A stretch of DNA of 64,000 nucleotides from JBCBGF01 sp038526915. GTDB lineage: Bacteria; Pseudomonadota; Alphaproteobacteria; Rhodobacterales; Rhodobacteraceae. Location of the stretch: contig JBCBGF010000007.1 in assembly GCA_038526915.1 (NCBI GenBank), positions 62,001 to 126,000 on the forward strand, in the 5' to 3' direction. The notes under the pieces are model-generated. The model was given only the letters and a program-made list of their open reading frames with translations. It had not been told where the DNA came from and did not search any database. Shown here piece after piece: positions 1 through 9,763 of the stretch; position 1 is the stretch's first letter; every line of letters starts with the position of its first letter. The translations under genes were made by a program, and so were the position numbers.

Positions 1-1974
1 CACATTCATCAGCGCGTTGCGGTGATAAATCGGTGCAGGCGCTCGGACGGTGCCGATGAACAGCATCTCTTCCACCATCTTGGTCGCCAGCTTCAGGCCC
101 AGCGCGTTCTGCTCGTCCGAGCCGATGGGCGCGCCCTGGAAGGCGTTGATGTCGGCCTGCATCTCGGCCACCCATTCCGGCGGTTCGACACCACTGGTGC
201 CCCCGCTTTCGAGGTATTCGGCCCAGAGCATCCCCGTCCGGATATCGAAATATCCATCAAACGGCGGGATCCAGTAGGTGTTGTCACCCAGGTGCAGCGC
301 CGCAGGTTGCCCTTTGAGCCACATCATCACGTCGAGCTGGTTTGACGACTGCGCCGAGCGGTACTCATCCGGCGTGATCTCTTTCACCGTGGTTTGCACT
401 CCCACATCGGCCCAGTTCTGGGCGACCAGTTCGACCACCTCACCGGCGATGCCCTGCGTCGCGAACTGCATGTTCAGCACGATGGCCTCGCCATTCGGCA
501 ACTCGCGGAAGCCGTCACCGTTGGTGTCGACCATGCCCATCTCATCGAGAAGGCTCATGGCCAATTCCGGATCGTACTGCGCGAACTCCTGCTCCAGCTC
601 GGCCGGAATAAACTCCGGACGCGGGGAGAAACCGGTGTATTGCAATGGCTCGCCCTGACCGAAATACGCGACCTCGTTGATCTCGTCCCGGTTCATGGCC
701 ACGGACATCGCGCGGCGGAACCGCACGTCGCCAAAGGCCTCGCGCTTGCCCAGGTCTTCGGCTGTCACGTTGAATGAGAAGGTCGGGAAGGCGATCGTCG
801 GTGCAAGCTGCACGGTGAAATCACCCGCCTCCTGGTTTTCCAGCAGGATCGGCGCAGAAGGCAGTGTAACCGACTGAGACTTATAGTCCGCCTCTGCGTT
901 CACCAGCTTCAGGATCCGCACCTCGTTGTCGTTGGCATAAAGCTCATCCTGACGCGAGATGTAGGGAAGCTGCTGACCCGTGGGGTCGACCATGAAGAAG
1001 TACGGGTTCGCCACCAGCTTCCGGCCTTCGGTCGTGTCGCTGATATAGACATGGCTCTCCAGTGTCGGCTGCGTGCCCTTGGGCAGGCAATCGACCTTAT
1101 CGGGCGCTGACAGCATCGGCGTCGGCGTATCCGTCCAGTCCGAGTTTCCGTAGTAGAGCGACACGACTTCGATGCCGGACTCAAACCCGCATTCCTGCGC
1201 CAGCGCATCGGCGTCGGGGTTGATGTCGGGATGGTACTGCCCAAGGAAATGCGTCGGCTGGAACGCCTGCGCATACGACGTCGCGAAGTGGGCGAGCAGG
1301 CCCGGCTTGGGCGATGGCAGGTTGAAGACCACCGTCGTCTCGTCAGGCGTGTCCACCGTCATCCGTTCCCCGGCGACCAGCACATAGTCGCGCGGGCTTT
1401 CAATCACCTTGGGATCAAGCGCGAGGTTGTCGTACCAGAACTTGACGTCGGCGGACGTAAACGGCGCGCCGTCCGACCACTTATGCCCTTCGCGCAGCTC
1501 AAACGTCAGCTGCGTGAAGTCATCGTTCCAGCTCCACGACTTGGCGACATTGGGCACGATCGTTTGCAAATCATCGGCATAGCGCACGAGGTTCACGTGA
1601 CGCACCGACAGGAAGTCCGATGTGCCTGCCTCGGTTGCGTTCGACAGGGCGTTGAACGTGCCGCCATAGGTTCCGATGGCCTCGAACGGCACCGCGACCA
1701 GCGGCTCGGCCGGGATGCGCTCTTCCAAGGGCGGCAGTTCGGGGTTGCCCTTCAGATCGGCGTTCAACGCCTCCATCTCGGGATTGCCCGAGAACTCCAT
1801 CTCGCATCCGGCGGCGGCCTCGAAATCGGCCAGTTCAAACTGCTGTGGGGTTTCGCCGACCGGCACCCCCATCATATCGGCTTGGGTCACAGCCGGGCAT
1901 GCCGCCATGGCAGCCCCCGCCATGACGAAGGTTGACGCGCCTGAGTATAGCAGCGTTCTTAAAGTCACAGTCAT
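1..1974 (-). CDS. ABC transporter substrate-binding protein, family 5 (partial, C-terminus off the window)
   Basis: The frame is open for 658 codons and runs off the left edge. The N-terminus has a lipid-free signal peptide with a hydrophobic stretch ending near AAMAACPAV. The body has the family-5 (peptide/opine/oligosaccharide) layout: an early segment like 'SWSWNDDFTQLTFELREG' followed by 'WSDGAPFTSADVKFWYD', and later 'FRRAMSVAMNRDEIN'. Such proteins bind ligand in the periplasm and deliver it to a two-permease, two-ATPase importer, whose genes would be expected beyond the left edge. The ATG at 1974 is preceded by GGAGG at a 5-base spacing. The substrate cannot be told. The protein is longer than typical DppA/OppA (about 530 residues), which resembles the large carbohydrate- or opine-type members. 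Confidence 0.85.
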   Translation of the reverse strand, partial: MTVTLRTLLYSGASTFVMAGAAMAACPAVTQADMMGVPVGETPQQFELADFEAAAGCEMEFSGNPEMEALNADLKGNPELPPLEERIPAEPLVAVPFEAIGTYGGTFNALSNATEAGTSDFLSVRHVNLVRYADDLQTIVPNVAKSWSWNDDFTQLTFELREGHKWSDGAPFTSADVKFWYDNLALDPKVIESPRDYVLVAGERMTVDTPDETTVVFNLPSPKPGLLAHFATSYAQAFQPTHFLGQYHPDINPDADALAQECGFESGIEVVSLYYGNSDWTDTPTPMLSAPDKVDCLPKGTQPTLESHVYISDTTEGRKLVANPYFFMVDPTGQQLPYISRQDELYANDNEVRILKLVNAEADYKSQSVTLPSAPILLENQEAGDFTVQLAPTIAFPTFSFNVTAEDLGKREAFGDVRFRRAMSVAMNRDEINEVAYFGQGEPLQYTGFSPRPEFIPAELEQEFAQYDPELAMSLLDEMGMVDTNGDGFRELPNGEAIVLNMQFATQGIAGEVVELVAQNWADVGVQTTVKEITPDEYRSAQSSNQLDVMMWLKGQPAALHLGDNTYWIPPFDGYFDIRTGMLWAEYLESGGTSGVEPPEWVAEMQADINAFQGAPIGSDEQNALGLKLATKMVEEMLFIGTVRAPAPIYHRNALMNV

Positions 1975-2243
1975 TACGACCTCCGTGTTGAGATGAAGCA
2001 CCCCGTTCATGCCGAGGCTTTGTATCAGTTTTTTGAGATTGTACGTGCGTCGCACCCCCACTGTGCATGTTCGCGAAACGAAACGTGGGGAGTCAAGCAC
2101 CGGGGTCGCGCTCGGCCTCGCCAAATTGACGCTTGCCCCGGCAAAGGGGTGTTTTGCCAGCCGAGCCAATATCACTGCGCTGCAATTGGGCAGTCTTGCA
2201 CCACCTATGGGCGACCAATGCTCAAATTCGCGCCACGCGGGCG

Positions 2244-3206
2244 CTAGGCGACGGCGGCATCCCCCAGCACCCCACGGAAATACGCGATGGTCGGCTTGAG
2301 CCCGTCTTCGAGCTTGGTCTGCGGTGTCCACCCCAATCGGTCGCGCGCCATATCGATGATCGGCTGGCGCTGGCGCGGGTCGTTTTCGGGCAATGGTTCT
2401 TGCACGAATTCCGACGGGGAGTTGGTCAACCGCACCACCGCCTCGGCCAGTTCGCGAATCGTAAACTCATCGGGGTTGCCGATATTGATCGGCCCGGTCA
2501 CGTCGTCATCCGACGCCATCAGCTTCATCATGCCGTCGATTAGATCATCGACATAGCAGAACGACCGGGTCTGTTCGCCATCGCCGTAAAGCGTGATCGG
2601 GTAGCCCTGCAGCGCCTGCATCACAAAGTTCGACACGACCCGCCCGTCATCGGGATGCATGCGTGGACCGTAGGTGTTGAAGATCCGCATGACCTTGATC
2701 CGAAGGCCGTGTTGGCGGTGATAGTCGAAAAACAGCGTCTCTGCACAGCGCTTGCCCTCGTCATAACAGGAACGGGGCCCAATCGGATTGACGTTGCCCC
2801 AATAGCTTTCGGGTTGGGGATGTTCCACCGGATCGCCATAGACCTCAGACGTTGACGCCTGCAGGATTTTGGCCCCAGTGCGCTTCGCCAGCCCCAGCAT
2901 GTTGATCGCGCCATGCACCGAGGTTTTCGTCGTCTGCACCGGGTCGTGCTGGTAGTGGATCGGAGAGGCTGGGCAGGCGAGATTATAAATCTCGTCCACC
3001 TCGACGAAGTACGGAAACGTCACGTCGTGGCGGACCAGTTCAAAATTCGGCTTGTCCAGCAAATGCGCCACGTTTCCGCGCCGCCCGGTAAAGAAGTTGT
3101 CGACGCACAAAACCTCATCGCCCGCCGCAACAAGCCGGTCACACAGGTGGCTGCCCAGAAAACCGGCCCCGCCGGTGACAAGAACGCGTTTGGCGGTGAA
3201 GGACAC
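2244..3206 (-). CDS. UDP-glucuronate decarboxylase (UDP-xylose synthase), SDR family
   Basis: The product has 320 residues. The N-terminus carries the NAD-binding glycine motif TGGAGFLGSH (11-20). The catalytic set is visible as TSEVYG (119-124) and Y148-x3-K152 in SCYDEGKR. The segments 'NLACPASPIHYQHDPVQT' and 'YGPRMHPDDGRVVSNFV' are characteristic of the UXS branch of extended SDRs, which oxidises and decarboxylates UDP-glucuronate to UDP-xylose in the cytosol. A related 4,6-dehydratase or epimerase activity cannot be fully excluded. It lies 82 bases downstream of a glycosyltransferase on the same strand, so it probably supplies a nucleotide sugar for the glycan genes nearby. Confidence 0.85.
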   Translation of the reverse strand: MSFTAKRVLVTGGAGFLGSHLCDRLVAAGDEVLCVDNFFTGRRGNVAHLLDKPNFELVRHDVTFPYFVEVDEIYNLACPASPIHYQHDPVQTTKTSVHGAINMLGLAKRTGAKILQASTSEVYGDPVEHPQPESYWGNVNPIGPRSCYDEGKRCAETLFFDYHRQHGLRIKVMRIFNTYGPRMHPDDGRVVSNFVMQALQGYPITLYGDGEQTRSFCYVDDLIDGMMKLMASDDDVTGPINIGNPDEFTIRELAEAVVRLTNSPSEFVQEPLPENDPRQRQPIIDMARDRLGWTPQTKLEDGLKPTIAYFRGVLGDAAVA

Positions 3207-3288
3207 TGGTAAACTCCTTGAAACAAATACGGTTCGGGCGGCACGTTAGAGCGTTGCCGGCACCGGGGCAATGAGTGTGAGGGGCGTT

Positions 3289-4614
3289 TTAACCGCGACC
3301 ATGCGCACGGGCTTTGCGAATTTCACGCGCGCGCGCCAAAACGCGCAGGCTGTGCAGGAGACGCGCCCGTAGGTAGAGCATCGTTGTGCCCTCCGGTTTG
3401 TAGCGCGGGGCATTTACGTCTGGCGCGGATGCCAAAAGCAGATCGCCCAGCGATGCCGAGGATCCCCCGGCGGCGCGGTCTTCGGCGAAGGCACGGCAGC
3501 GCACGCTGAGATCATCAAAGTGATCGGCGGCCTCCACGATCGCCGCGGCCAGCGCCTGGGGCGAATAGTCCTGCGCCGCAATCGCCCGCCCGTCCGCAAT
3601 TGCGCGCGCCGCAAAGCTGCACCCTGCCGTTGCGACGACGGGTTTGCCCAGTTGCTCAAATTCATTGAAAATGCCCGATCCCCGCTCTGCATAGATCGCG
3701 GGGTCATAGGGCAGAAGCGCCACATCCGCGCGGCCCAGAAGTGCATTGTATTCGGGCCCATCCAGCTCTCTCGCGATCACCTCCACATCCGGGGCGGCGG
3801 CGGCCATTGCGGCAACCAGGTCGGCCTCCGCCCCTTCGCTCCGTCCGGGCGTGGCGTGAATGCGAAACACGATATCGGGACGCGCCGCTTTGGCGATCCG
3901 GATTGCTTCGGGAAACAGCTCGAACCCCTTGCCCGGGCGGATATGCCCAAAACCCGAAAACGTCAGCGGCTGGTCGGCCTCACGCCCCTCCGCGGTGAGC
4001 GGCTGCAAAGCGGTCGATGGCGACGGCGCAATCTCGATCTCGACCGAAAAGTCCTCTGCGAAACTCGCCCGCACCGCCTCGGTTTCCACAAACACCCGAA
4101 AGCGGTCGCGCGGCAGGGCGGCGTCCAACCGGTGAAAGCCGCGCAGGACGCCACCTTGGGCCGCCGGTGTGTTCATCCGCAGAAAGTCCCGCGGCAGCAG
4201 CAGCCAGGCGATGACACCCGGACGCCGATCTTCCGGGACCATTTCGAGGTAACGGGCCAACGCCTCCGCCAGGGCCGCGTCTGCGGTGGGCAACACAATG
4301 ACATCGGGCGCCGTCAGATCCGGCCCTAGCGCGGCGATGAGCGCATCAAAGGTCGTGCTGGCATAGCGATCGAAGGCGGCGGTCGACCCATCGCCCATGG
4401 AATAGGCAGAGTTTGTAAAGACAGGCTCGGCCCGAAGCTTCTCGATCACTGCATCAGAGGCAAACCGCGAGGCCAAAACTCGAACGCTGAAACCAGCGTC
4501 CTTAGCGTCTTCGACGATATGCAGCGCCGCGTTCTGGTGATGCCCCGATGACACGCGAAGGCCGGGATCAAGGATCAGGCACTGGCGGTCTTGGCTGGTC
4601 GGCGCAGAAGTCAT
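3289..4614 (-). CDS. Glycosyltransferase, GT-B fold (GT4-like)
   Basis: The product has 441 residues and no signal peptide. The C-terminal half has the GT-B donor domain: 'SGFGHIRPGKGFELFPEAI', then a strand-loop with LLPYDPAIYAERGSGIFNEF, which matches the donor-phosphate EX7E-type region, and GKPVVATAGC. The N-terminal acceptor half is divergent and I cannot assign an acceptor. It is divergently oriented to the secreted hydrolase-like gene at 4831 and is followed by the UDP-xylose synthase gene, suggesting a role in exopolysaccharide or surface glycan assembly. The ATG at 4614 starts MTSAPTSQDRQ. A polar basic tail (ARAREIRKARAHGRG) ends the protein. Confidence 0.75.
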   Translation of the reverse strand: MTSAPTSQDRQCLILDPGLRVSSGHHQNAALHIVEDAKDAGFSVRVLASRFASDAVIEKLRAEPVFTNSAYSMGDGSTAAFDRYASTTFDALIAALGPDLTAPDVIVLPTADAALAEALARYLEMVPEDRRPGVIAWLLLPRDFLRMNTPAAQGGVLRGFHRLDAALPRDRFRVFVETEAVRASFAEDFSVEIEIAPSPSTALQPLTAEGREADQPLTFSGFGHIRPGKGFELFPEAIRIAKAARPDIVFRIHATPGRSEGAEADLVAAMAAAAPDVEVIARELDGPEYNALLGRADVALLPYDPAIYAERGSGIFNEFEQLGKPVVATAGCSFAARAIADGRAIAAQDYSPQALAAAIVEAADHFDDLSVRCRAFAEDRAAGGSSASLGDLLLASAPDVNAPRYKPEGTTMLYLRARLLHSLRVLARAREIRKARAHGRG

Positions 4615-4830
4615 TTATGGGGCCCCGGCCACGTTCCAAGAAGCCGCAAGGCGTCCCTTGCGTCCGGGGCGTATACCAACCGTTCCCATGACATCCAAGC
4701 CACCCCAAGGGCAGGGGCATTGCCACGACCAAGGCGCAACTGTTGCGACCTAAGCAACAGAAGGACCAATGCCGCCAATGTGTGCTGCGATGTGGCCGTG
4801 CTTGCGCTAAACTTGCGCCTCAAGCCAACC

Positions 4831-7686
4831 ATGCGAGTCGCCCCCCTGATGCGTAGTCTGCGCCTGTTGTCCCTTGCCGCGGCCCTGACGGCCCATGCCG
4901 CAGTCGCGCATGCCGATCCGGTTGAGACGGCCCATTTCACGGTCACCGACCAGGTCATCAACCCAGATGTCGCCCCGTTCACCGCAACGATCGAAGCGAT
5001 TGGCAACGGCCACCGGTTCGTCCGCGGCGGCAGCTTTGAGCCCGTGGTCTTCCGCACGCAGTTTCTTGCCACCGGCGGTGATGACAGAACAATCCGCGCC
5101 CGGTGGGACGATCTGACCGGCTCGGACAGTTGGAAGACCGGCGCGTTCGATGGGGCCGAGGTCGAAGTGCTGCGGATCGAGAACGGCCAGTTTCGCCGGG
5201 TTCGGTTGGGCACGATTGCCAACAACGGATACCAGGCCAACGGCTGGGTCGAGGAAACGCGGGGCCGGCATGTCGCCGCTGACAGTCCGGCCTACACCTT
5301 CACATGGGATCGGTGGAGCCAGGCGGACACGCCTTACTATTTCACCGTGGTCGCGCTTGACGCTGACGGACGACGATCGCAACCCGCGCCTGCAGTGTCT
5401 GTCATCCATCCCGGTGAAATCGAACGGCGTGGCGGTGGTGGCGACCTCAAGAAGATGCGGTCTGTGGACCGCCCATCTAACAACGTTCGGACACCTAGTA
5501 ATCTACGCGCAACGCTCACCCCCGAAGGCCGCGTTGATCTGACCTGGGATAGGGTACCGGGGGCGGCGGGTTATGCCGTGTTCCGCTCAGACAGCCATCC
5601 GGCAAATCATACCGGCCACCAAATCGTCCTGACCGAAAGCGGCCCCGCGATCCAATCGGGCGATCTGGTGATCCTGCGCAAGAAGTTCTACCGCGCCGAC
5701 CGCGAGACCATCCCTTCAAAGCGGATGTGGGGCGCGCGCCAGATCCGCAACGGGTTCGGCACACGGATGATCCGACACATGTCCGACGACGCGGCCGGCG
5801 GAAACTGGAATCTGGTCCCCCACGATGCCGACACGCCGGTGGAGAACCCCGGCGAGACGTTCCTGCGCGTGTCACCCAAGTCGGGCGAGGCTCTGGAGAT
5901 CGGCATCTACAACTACGGCGGCACGGGTCAGGACTGGTATGAAGTGCTGGATCCCGCCCATGACTACACGTTTGAGGCGTGGATCCGCGGGGCAGACGGC
6001 CAGCCAGTGACCTTCAGCGTCGAGGATCACTACAAACGCACGATCCCGCCCGCCACGTTCACGCCAACCTCCGACTGGCAAAGGGTTGTCTATACCTTCA
6101 GCCCGCCGACGCTGTTTGAGGGCGACAAACCCGGCCGTATGGTCCTAGCGGTCACTGGCCCGGGCCAGATCGACGTAGACAACATGCGCATCTACCGCGC
6201 CGACACGCCGTTCCTCGCGTTCCTGCCCGAAGAGCAAGCGCAACTGCGCGCTTCGGGCATGTCGGCCCTGCGCACCCATGCCCTGATCAAGACGCGGACA
6301 TCGACGTATGATCTTGAGCAACTTACGAATACCGAGGGCGTGACGCGCACCGACTGGAACAATTCCCTGCCCCAGAACCTCGCCGCGATCGACAGCGTGG
6401 ATATGGACCCGTGGTTGCAGATCGAACCGCATCTGTCCGTTGAGGAGTGGATTGGTCTCGTGGAATACCTCGCGGCCCCCTTCGACCCCGCGGTCCATTC
6501 GGCAGAGGAGCGGCCTTGGGCGGCCAAACGCCATGCGCAGGGGCGCGAGGAGCCTTGGGTGGATGCCTTTGACACGATATACTTCGAGGTCGGCAACGAG
6601 ACCTGGAATGGACTGTTCCGGCCCTGGGTCTTTGACAAGATGCGCGACGCCGGTACGGGCCGCGAGCTGAGCCGGGGCACTGTCTACGGCCTTTACCAGG
6701 AATATGTCCTCGTCGCCCTGCAACAGAGCCCACATTGGGACGCGCTGTCCGAGAAGCTTGTTCCCGTCCTCGGCGGTCATGCCCGCAGCGATTTTGGCTT
6801 TGACGCGGCCCGGGTGTCACCCAACTCGCCCATCGTGGGCCATGCGGGCTATATCGGCGGCTGGGACGAGGGCGAAGGGCCCGTGCGCCCTACCCCGTTG
6901 GGCTTTACCTCAGTTCTAATGCAGGTGGCCCAGGGTGCAAGCCGCGGAACCCGCGAACACGCCGACAAGACCCGCGATGTGGCGAGGGCGCGGGGCACGC
7001 CGCTTGACTTCGCCACATATGAGGCCGGTCCGGGCTATGCGCTGGACGGGCTAAACCGGCGGCGCGTAACGCCCGAACAGGCCGCCTTGCAGGAAGAGGC
7101 GATGAAAAGCGTGGCCGCCGGGGCCGCGACGCTGGACGGATTTCTCGATCGCGCGGCGGGCGGCATGGTTCTGCAGAACTTCTTCACCTACGGCACCGGC
7201 CCCCGCTGGACGTCGCACAGCGCCTGGCACGCGGGCGGACAGCCGCACCCGTCGTGGGATGCTTTGTCAGTTTTCAATATGCACGCCACCGGTGCGATGC
7301 TGGCCGTGGACGTGCGCGATATGGTGACAGTCGACTTGCCAGAGGTGGAAAACCGACCCGCGGTCAGCGATGCCCCAGCCATCGGAGTCTATGCGACGCG
7401 CCAAGGCGACCGGCTGAGCGTCATCGTGATCTCGCGCCGGGTGCCCGATTTCCCACAAGCGGGCGACAGCGGCATCACAGATGTGCGGATCGATCTTCCG
7501 ATCTCAACGGCGCAGTCCCTGACACGGATCGACCAGACCGGGACCCACGCCAGCACCAATCTGACAGCACCCCAAACCCGGTTCGAGGCGACCGACATAT
7601 CCGTGCCCGACACCCTGCCACAACTGTTCATCGAAGGGCTGGAGCCCGGCAAAGCCACATTTTTCATCTTCGACGGGATCAGCTGA
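4831..7686 (+). CDS. Secreted multidomain protein: Fn3-like repeats, CBM-like domain and clan-A glycoside-hydrolase-like domain
   Basis: The product has 951 residues from ATG 4831; ATG 4849 is an alternative. An upstream in-frame ATG at 4591 would overlap the divergent gene and bury the signal peptide, so I reject it. Residues 1-28 form a signal peptide (LLSLAAALTAHAAVAHA). Two beta-sandwich, fibronectin-III-like segments follow (about 40-195 and 215-270), the second with 'LTWDRVPGAAGYAVFRSD'. A jelly-roll CBM-like region lies at about 310-440. The core then has FEVGNETWN, with the Asn-Glu of clan GH-A (E590), and FATYEAGPG with a candidate nucleophile (E731). A C-terminal beta domain closes the protein. 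It is probably an exported polysaccharide-modifying enzyme; the substrate is unknown. The neighbouring transporter and nucleotide-sugar genes support a glycan role. Confidence 0.7.
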   Translation: MRVAPLMRSLRLLSLAAALTAHAAVAHADPVETAHFTVTDQVINPDVAPFTATIEAIGNGHRFVRGGSFEPVVFRTQFLATGGDDRTIRARWDDLTGSDSWKTGAFDGAEVEVLRIENGQFRRVRLGTIANNGYQANGWVEETRGRHVAADSPAYTFTWDRWSQADTPYYFTVVALDADGRRSQPAPAVSVIHPGEIERRGGGGDLKKMRSVDRPSNNVRTPSNLRATLTPEGRVDLTWDRVPGAAGYAVFRSDSHPANHTGHQIVLTESGPAIQSGDLVILRKKFYRADRETIPSKRMWGARQIRNGFGTRMIRHMSDDAAGGNWNLVPHDADTPVENPGETFLRVSPKSGEALEIGIYNYGGTGQDWYEVLDPAHDYTFEAWIRGADGQPVTFSVEDHYKRTIPPATFTPTSDWQRVVYTFSPPTLFEGDKPGRMVLAVTGPGQIDVDNMRIYRADTPFLAFLPEEQAQLRASGMSALRTHALIKTRTSTYDLEQLTNTEGVTRTDWNNSLPQNLAAIDSVDMDPWLQIEPHLSVEEWIGLVEYLAAPFDPAVHSAEERPWAAKRHAQGREEPWVDAFDTIYFEVGNETWNGLFRPWVFDKMRDAGTGRELSRGTVYGLYQEYVLVALQQSPHWDALSEKLVPVLGGHARSDFGFDAARVSPNSPIVGHAGYIGGWDEGEGPVRPTPLGFTSVLMQVAQGASRGTREHADKTRDVARARGTPLDFATYEAGPGYALDGLNRRRVTPEQAALQEEAMKSVAAGAATLDGFLDRAAGGMVLQNFFTYGTGPRWTSHSAWHAGGQPHPSWDALSVFNMHATGAMLAVDVRDMVTVDLPEVENRPAVSDAPAIGVYATRQGDRLSVIVISRRVPDFPQAGDSGITDVRIDLPISTAQSLTRIDQTGTHASTNLTAPQTRFEATDISVPDTLPQLFIEGLEPGKATFFIFDGIS

Positions 7687-7886
7687 CCGAAACAATGACC
7701 CGGATTCGCCGCGAATTTGCCAAGCTCTTCCGCTTTTTCATCAGCTGTTGCGACTTTGTTAAAGGCACGCCGCGACCCTTGGCCTATGCTTGACGCACCC
7801 CAGGGGCCCGCCTAACGCCGGGACCCAAATGACTCGACAGACCGGCGGGATCGAGCAGATCGCCGGAACAGGTACAGAAAAACCAG

Positions 7887-9692
7887 ATGATCGACTCCTA
7901 CAAAAAACTTCTGCAGATGTTTGAACCCCATGAACGGCGGCTGCTGTTCGTGCTTTTGGGCATCATGGTGGCCATGGCACTGGCGGAGCTGGCCGGCATC
8001 TCGACGTTGATGATCCTATTGCGGGTGCTTTCCGATCCCCAGGCCGCAATTGACGACACATGGCTTGGCCGCATCTATGACGGGCTTGGGCTGACCTCGG
8101 TCTTCACCTTCCAGGTGCTTCTGGCGGTGGCGACCCTTTGTGCCGTTGTCTCGTCGATCCTGGTCCGCGCCTTTGGCACCTATGCCATGATCCGCTTTTC
8201 CAAGATGCGCGGCTATTCGATCTCAAGCCGCCTGCTGGAGGCGTACCTGCACCAGCCCTATGCCTGGTTCCTGCAGAAAAACAGCGCCGAGATTAGCCGG
8301 AACGTGCTGCAGGAAGCCGAGGGTCTGGTGAACCGCGTGATGATCCCGGGTTTGCAGATGATCGCCTATGGCATGTTGGCCGCGTCACTGATCGGCTTCA
8401 TGCTGATCTTCAACCCGGTCGTGACGCTGATTGCGGCAGGGATCATTGCGGGGCTCTATTTCGTGATCTTCCGGTCGCTGCGCGATTTGTTGCGCGATCT
8501 GGGCGCAGCCATCGCCGATGCCAACCAAGAGCGCTTCAAGCTGACCAACGAATCCTCAGGCGGGTTCAAAGAAATCAAGCTGATGCACCTGGAACACTAC
8601 TACACACGCCGCTTTCAGAAGCCCGCGCGCAGCAAGGCGCGGATGGAAGCGCTGGCCATGGTGATCCAGGAAACCCCGCGTTTCGTGCTGGAATCCATCG
8701 CCTTCGCCGCGATCCTTGCCGGCATCCTGGTGTTTTTGGTGCGCACCGACGGTGATCTTCTCGCCGCTGTTCCCACGCTGGGGGTGTTTGCCTTCGCGGC
8801 ACTTCGGATGATGCCCTGTGCGCAGATGATCTATCGCAGCTCGACCGTGATGCAGAACGCGCGTCCGGTTTTGGAACAGATCCACACCAACTATATGGAA
8901 GCGCGCGAAACACAGGCCAGCCTGGGGATCGAAGCCCATGGCGGGCGCAAGATGCCCCTCGATCGGCGGCTTGAGCTGAAAGACATCTCCTTCACCTACC
9001 CCTCAGCCGATGAGGCGACGCTGAACGACTTTTCGCTGGCAATCGATGCGCGCACGACCATCGGCCTGGTGGGTGGGACCGGAGCGGGCAAGACCACGGT
9101 GGTCGACATCATCCTGGGGCTGTTAGCCCCTAGCGGCGGCAAGCTGCTGGTCGATGGTGTCCCCATTGACAACACTAACCTCCAGGCGTGGCAGCGCACG
9201 ATCGGCTACGTGCCTCAGACCATCTACCTGGTGGACGATACCGTGGCTGCGAACATCGCCTTCGGTGTGCCCCACGACCAGATCGATATGGCCGCGGTGG
9301 AGCGCGCGGCCCGCACAGCCTCGCTCCATGATTTCGTGACGAATGAGCTTGCAGACGGCTATCAGACCGAGGTCGGCGAACGCGGCATCCGCCTGTCGGG
9401 TGGCCAGCGGCAGCGGATCGGCATTGCCCGCGCGCTCTACCGCGCGCCCGAGCTTTTGATCATGGACGAAGCCACCTCGGCGCTCGACAACATCACCGAA
9501 CGCGCGGTGATGGACGCGATCCAGCATCTGCGCGATGACATCACGATCATCATGATCGCCCACCGACTGTCGACCGTTCGGAAATGCGACAAGATCTATC
9601 TGCTCAATCAGGGCGTGGTCGATGCGCAGGGCACCTATGAAGAGCTTGTGGACCGCAACGCGATTTTCCGGGAAATGGCGGCCAACGGCTAA
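7887..9692 (+). CDS. ABC exporter, fused permease and ATPase (MsbA/PglK-like)
   Basis: The product has 601 residues. Residues 1 to about 325 hold the transmembrane domain, with hydrophobic helices such as 'LLFVLLGIMVAMALAELAG'. The nucleotide-binding domain follows: Walker A GGTGAGKTT (about 395), signature LSGGQRQR (about 503), Walker B LLIMDEATSALD (about 523) and H-loop IAHRLSTV (about 558). The PglK-type N-terminus (KLLQMFEPHERR) resembles exporters that flip lipid-linked oligosaccharides. It follows the secreted hydrolase-like gene by 200 bases on the same strand, which suggests export of a glycan or lipid-linked sugar. A peptide or drug substrate is possible. Confidence 0.8.
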   Translation: MIDSYKKLLQMFEPHERRLLFVLLGIMVAMALAELAGISTLMILLRVLSDPQAAIDDTWLGRIYDGLGLTSVFTFQVLLAVATLCAVVSSILVRAFGTYAMIRFSKMRGYSISSRLLEAYLHQPYAWFLQKNSAEISRNVLQEAEGLVNRVMIPGLQMIAYGMLAASLIGFMLIFNPVVTLIAAGIIAGLYFVIFRSLRDLLRDLGAAIADANQERFKLTNESSGGFKEIKLMHLEHYYTRRFQKPARSKARMEALAMVIQETPRFVLESIAFAAILAGILVFLVRTDGDLLAAVPTLGVFAFAALRMMPCAQMIYRSSTVMQNARPVLEQIHTNYMEARETQASLGIEAHGGRKMPLDRRLELKDISFTYPSADEATLNDFSLAIDARTTIGLVGGTGAGKTTVVDIILGLLAPSGGKLLVDGVPIDNTNLQAWQRTIGYVPQTIYLVDDTVAANIAFGVPHDQIDMAAVERAARTASLHDFVTNELADGYQTEVGERGIRLSGGQRQRIGIARALYRAPELLIMDEATSALDNITERAVMDAIQHLRDDITIIMIAHRLSTVRKCDKIYLLNQGVVDAQGTYEELVDRNAIFREMAANG

Positions 9693-9763
9693 GATCCCAG
9701 GTTGCGCCCGGGATCGCACAATGCTCTGACTGGCCGCCCGTCAGCCCAGCGAGTGTGCGCCCC

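Noticed and set aside
3207..3288. Possible additional small gene between the glycosyltransferase and UDP-xylose synthase genes
   Set aside because: The spacer is 82 bases without an ORF with a ribosome site; it only holds the leader of the synthase gene.
4591..4830. An upstream 80-codon extension of the secreted hydrolase-like protein
   Set aside because: It overlaps the divergent glycosyltransferase gene and would put a charged, cysteine-containing stretch before the signal peptide.
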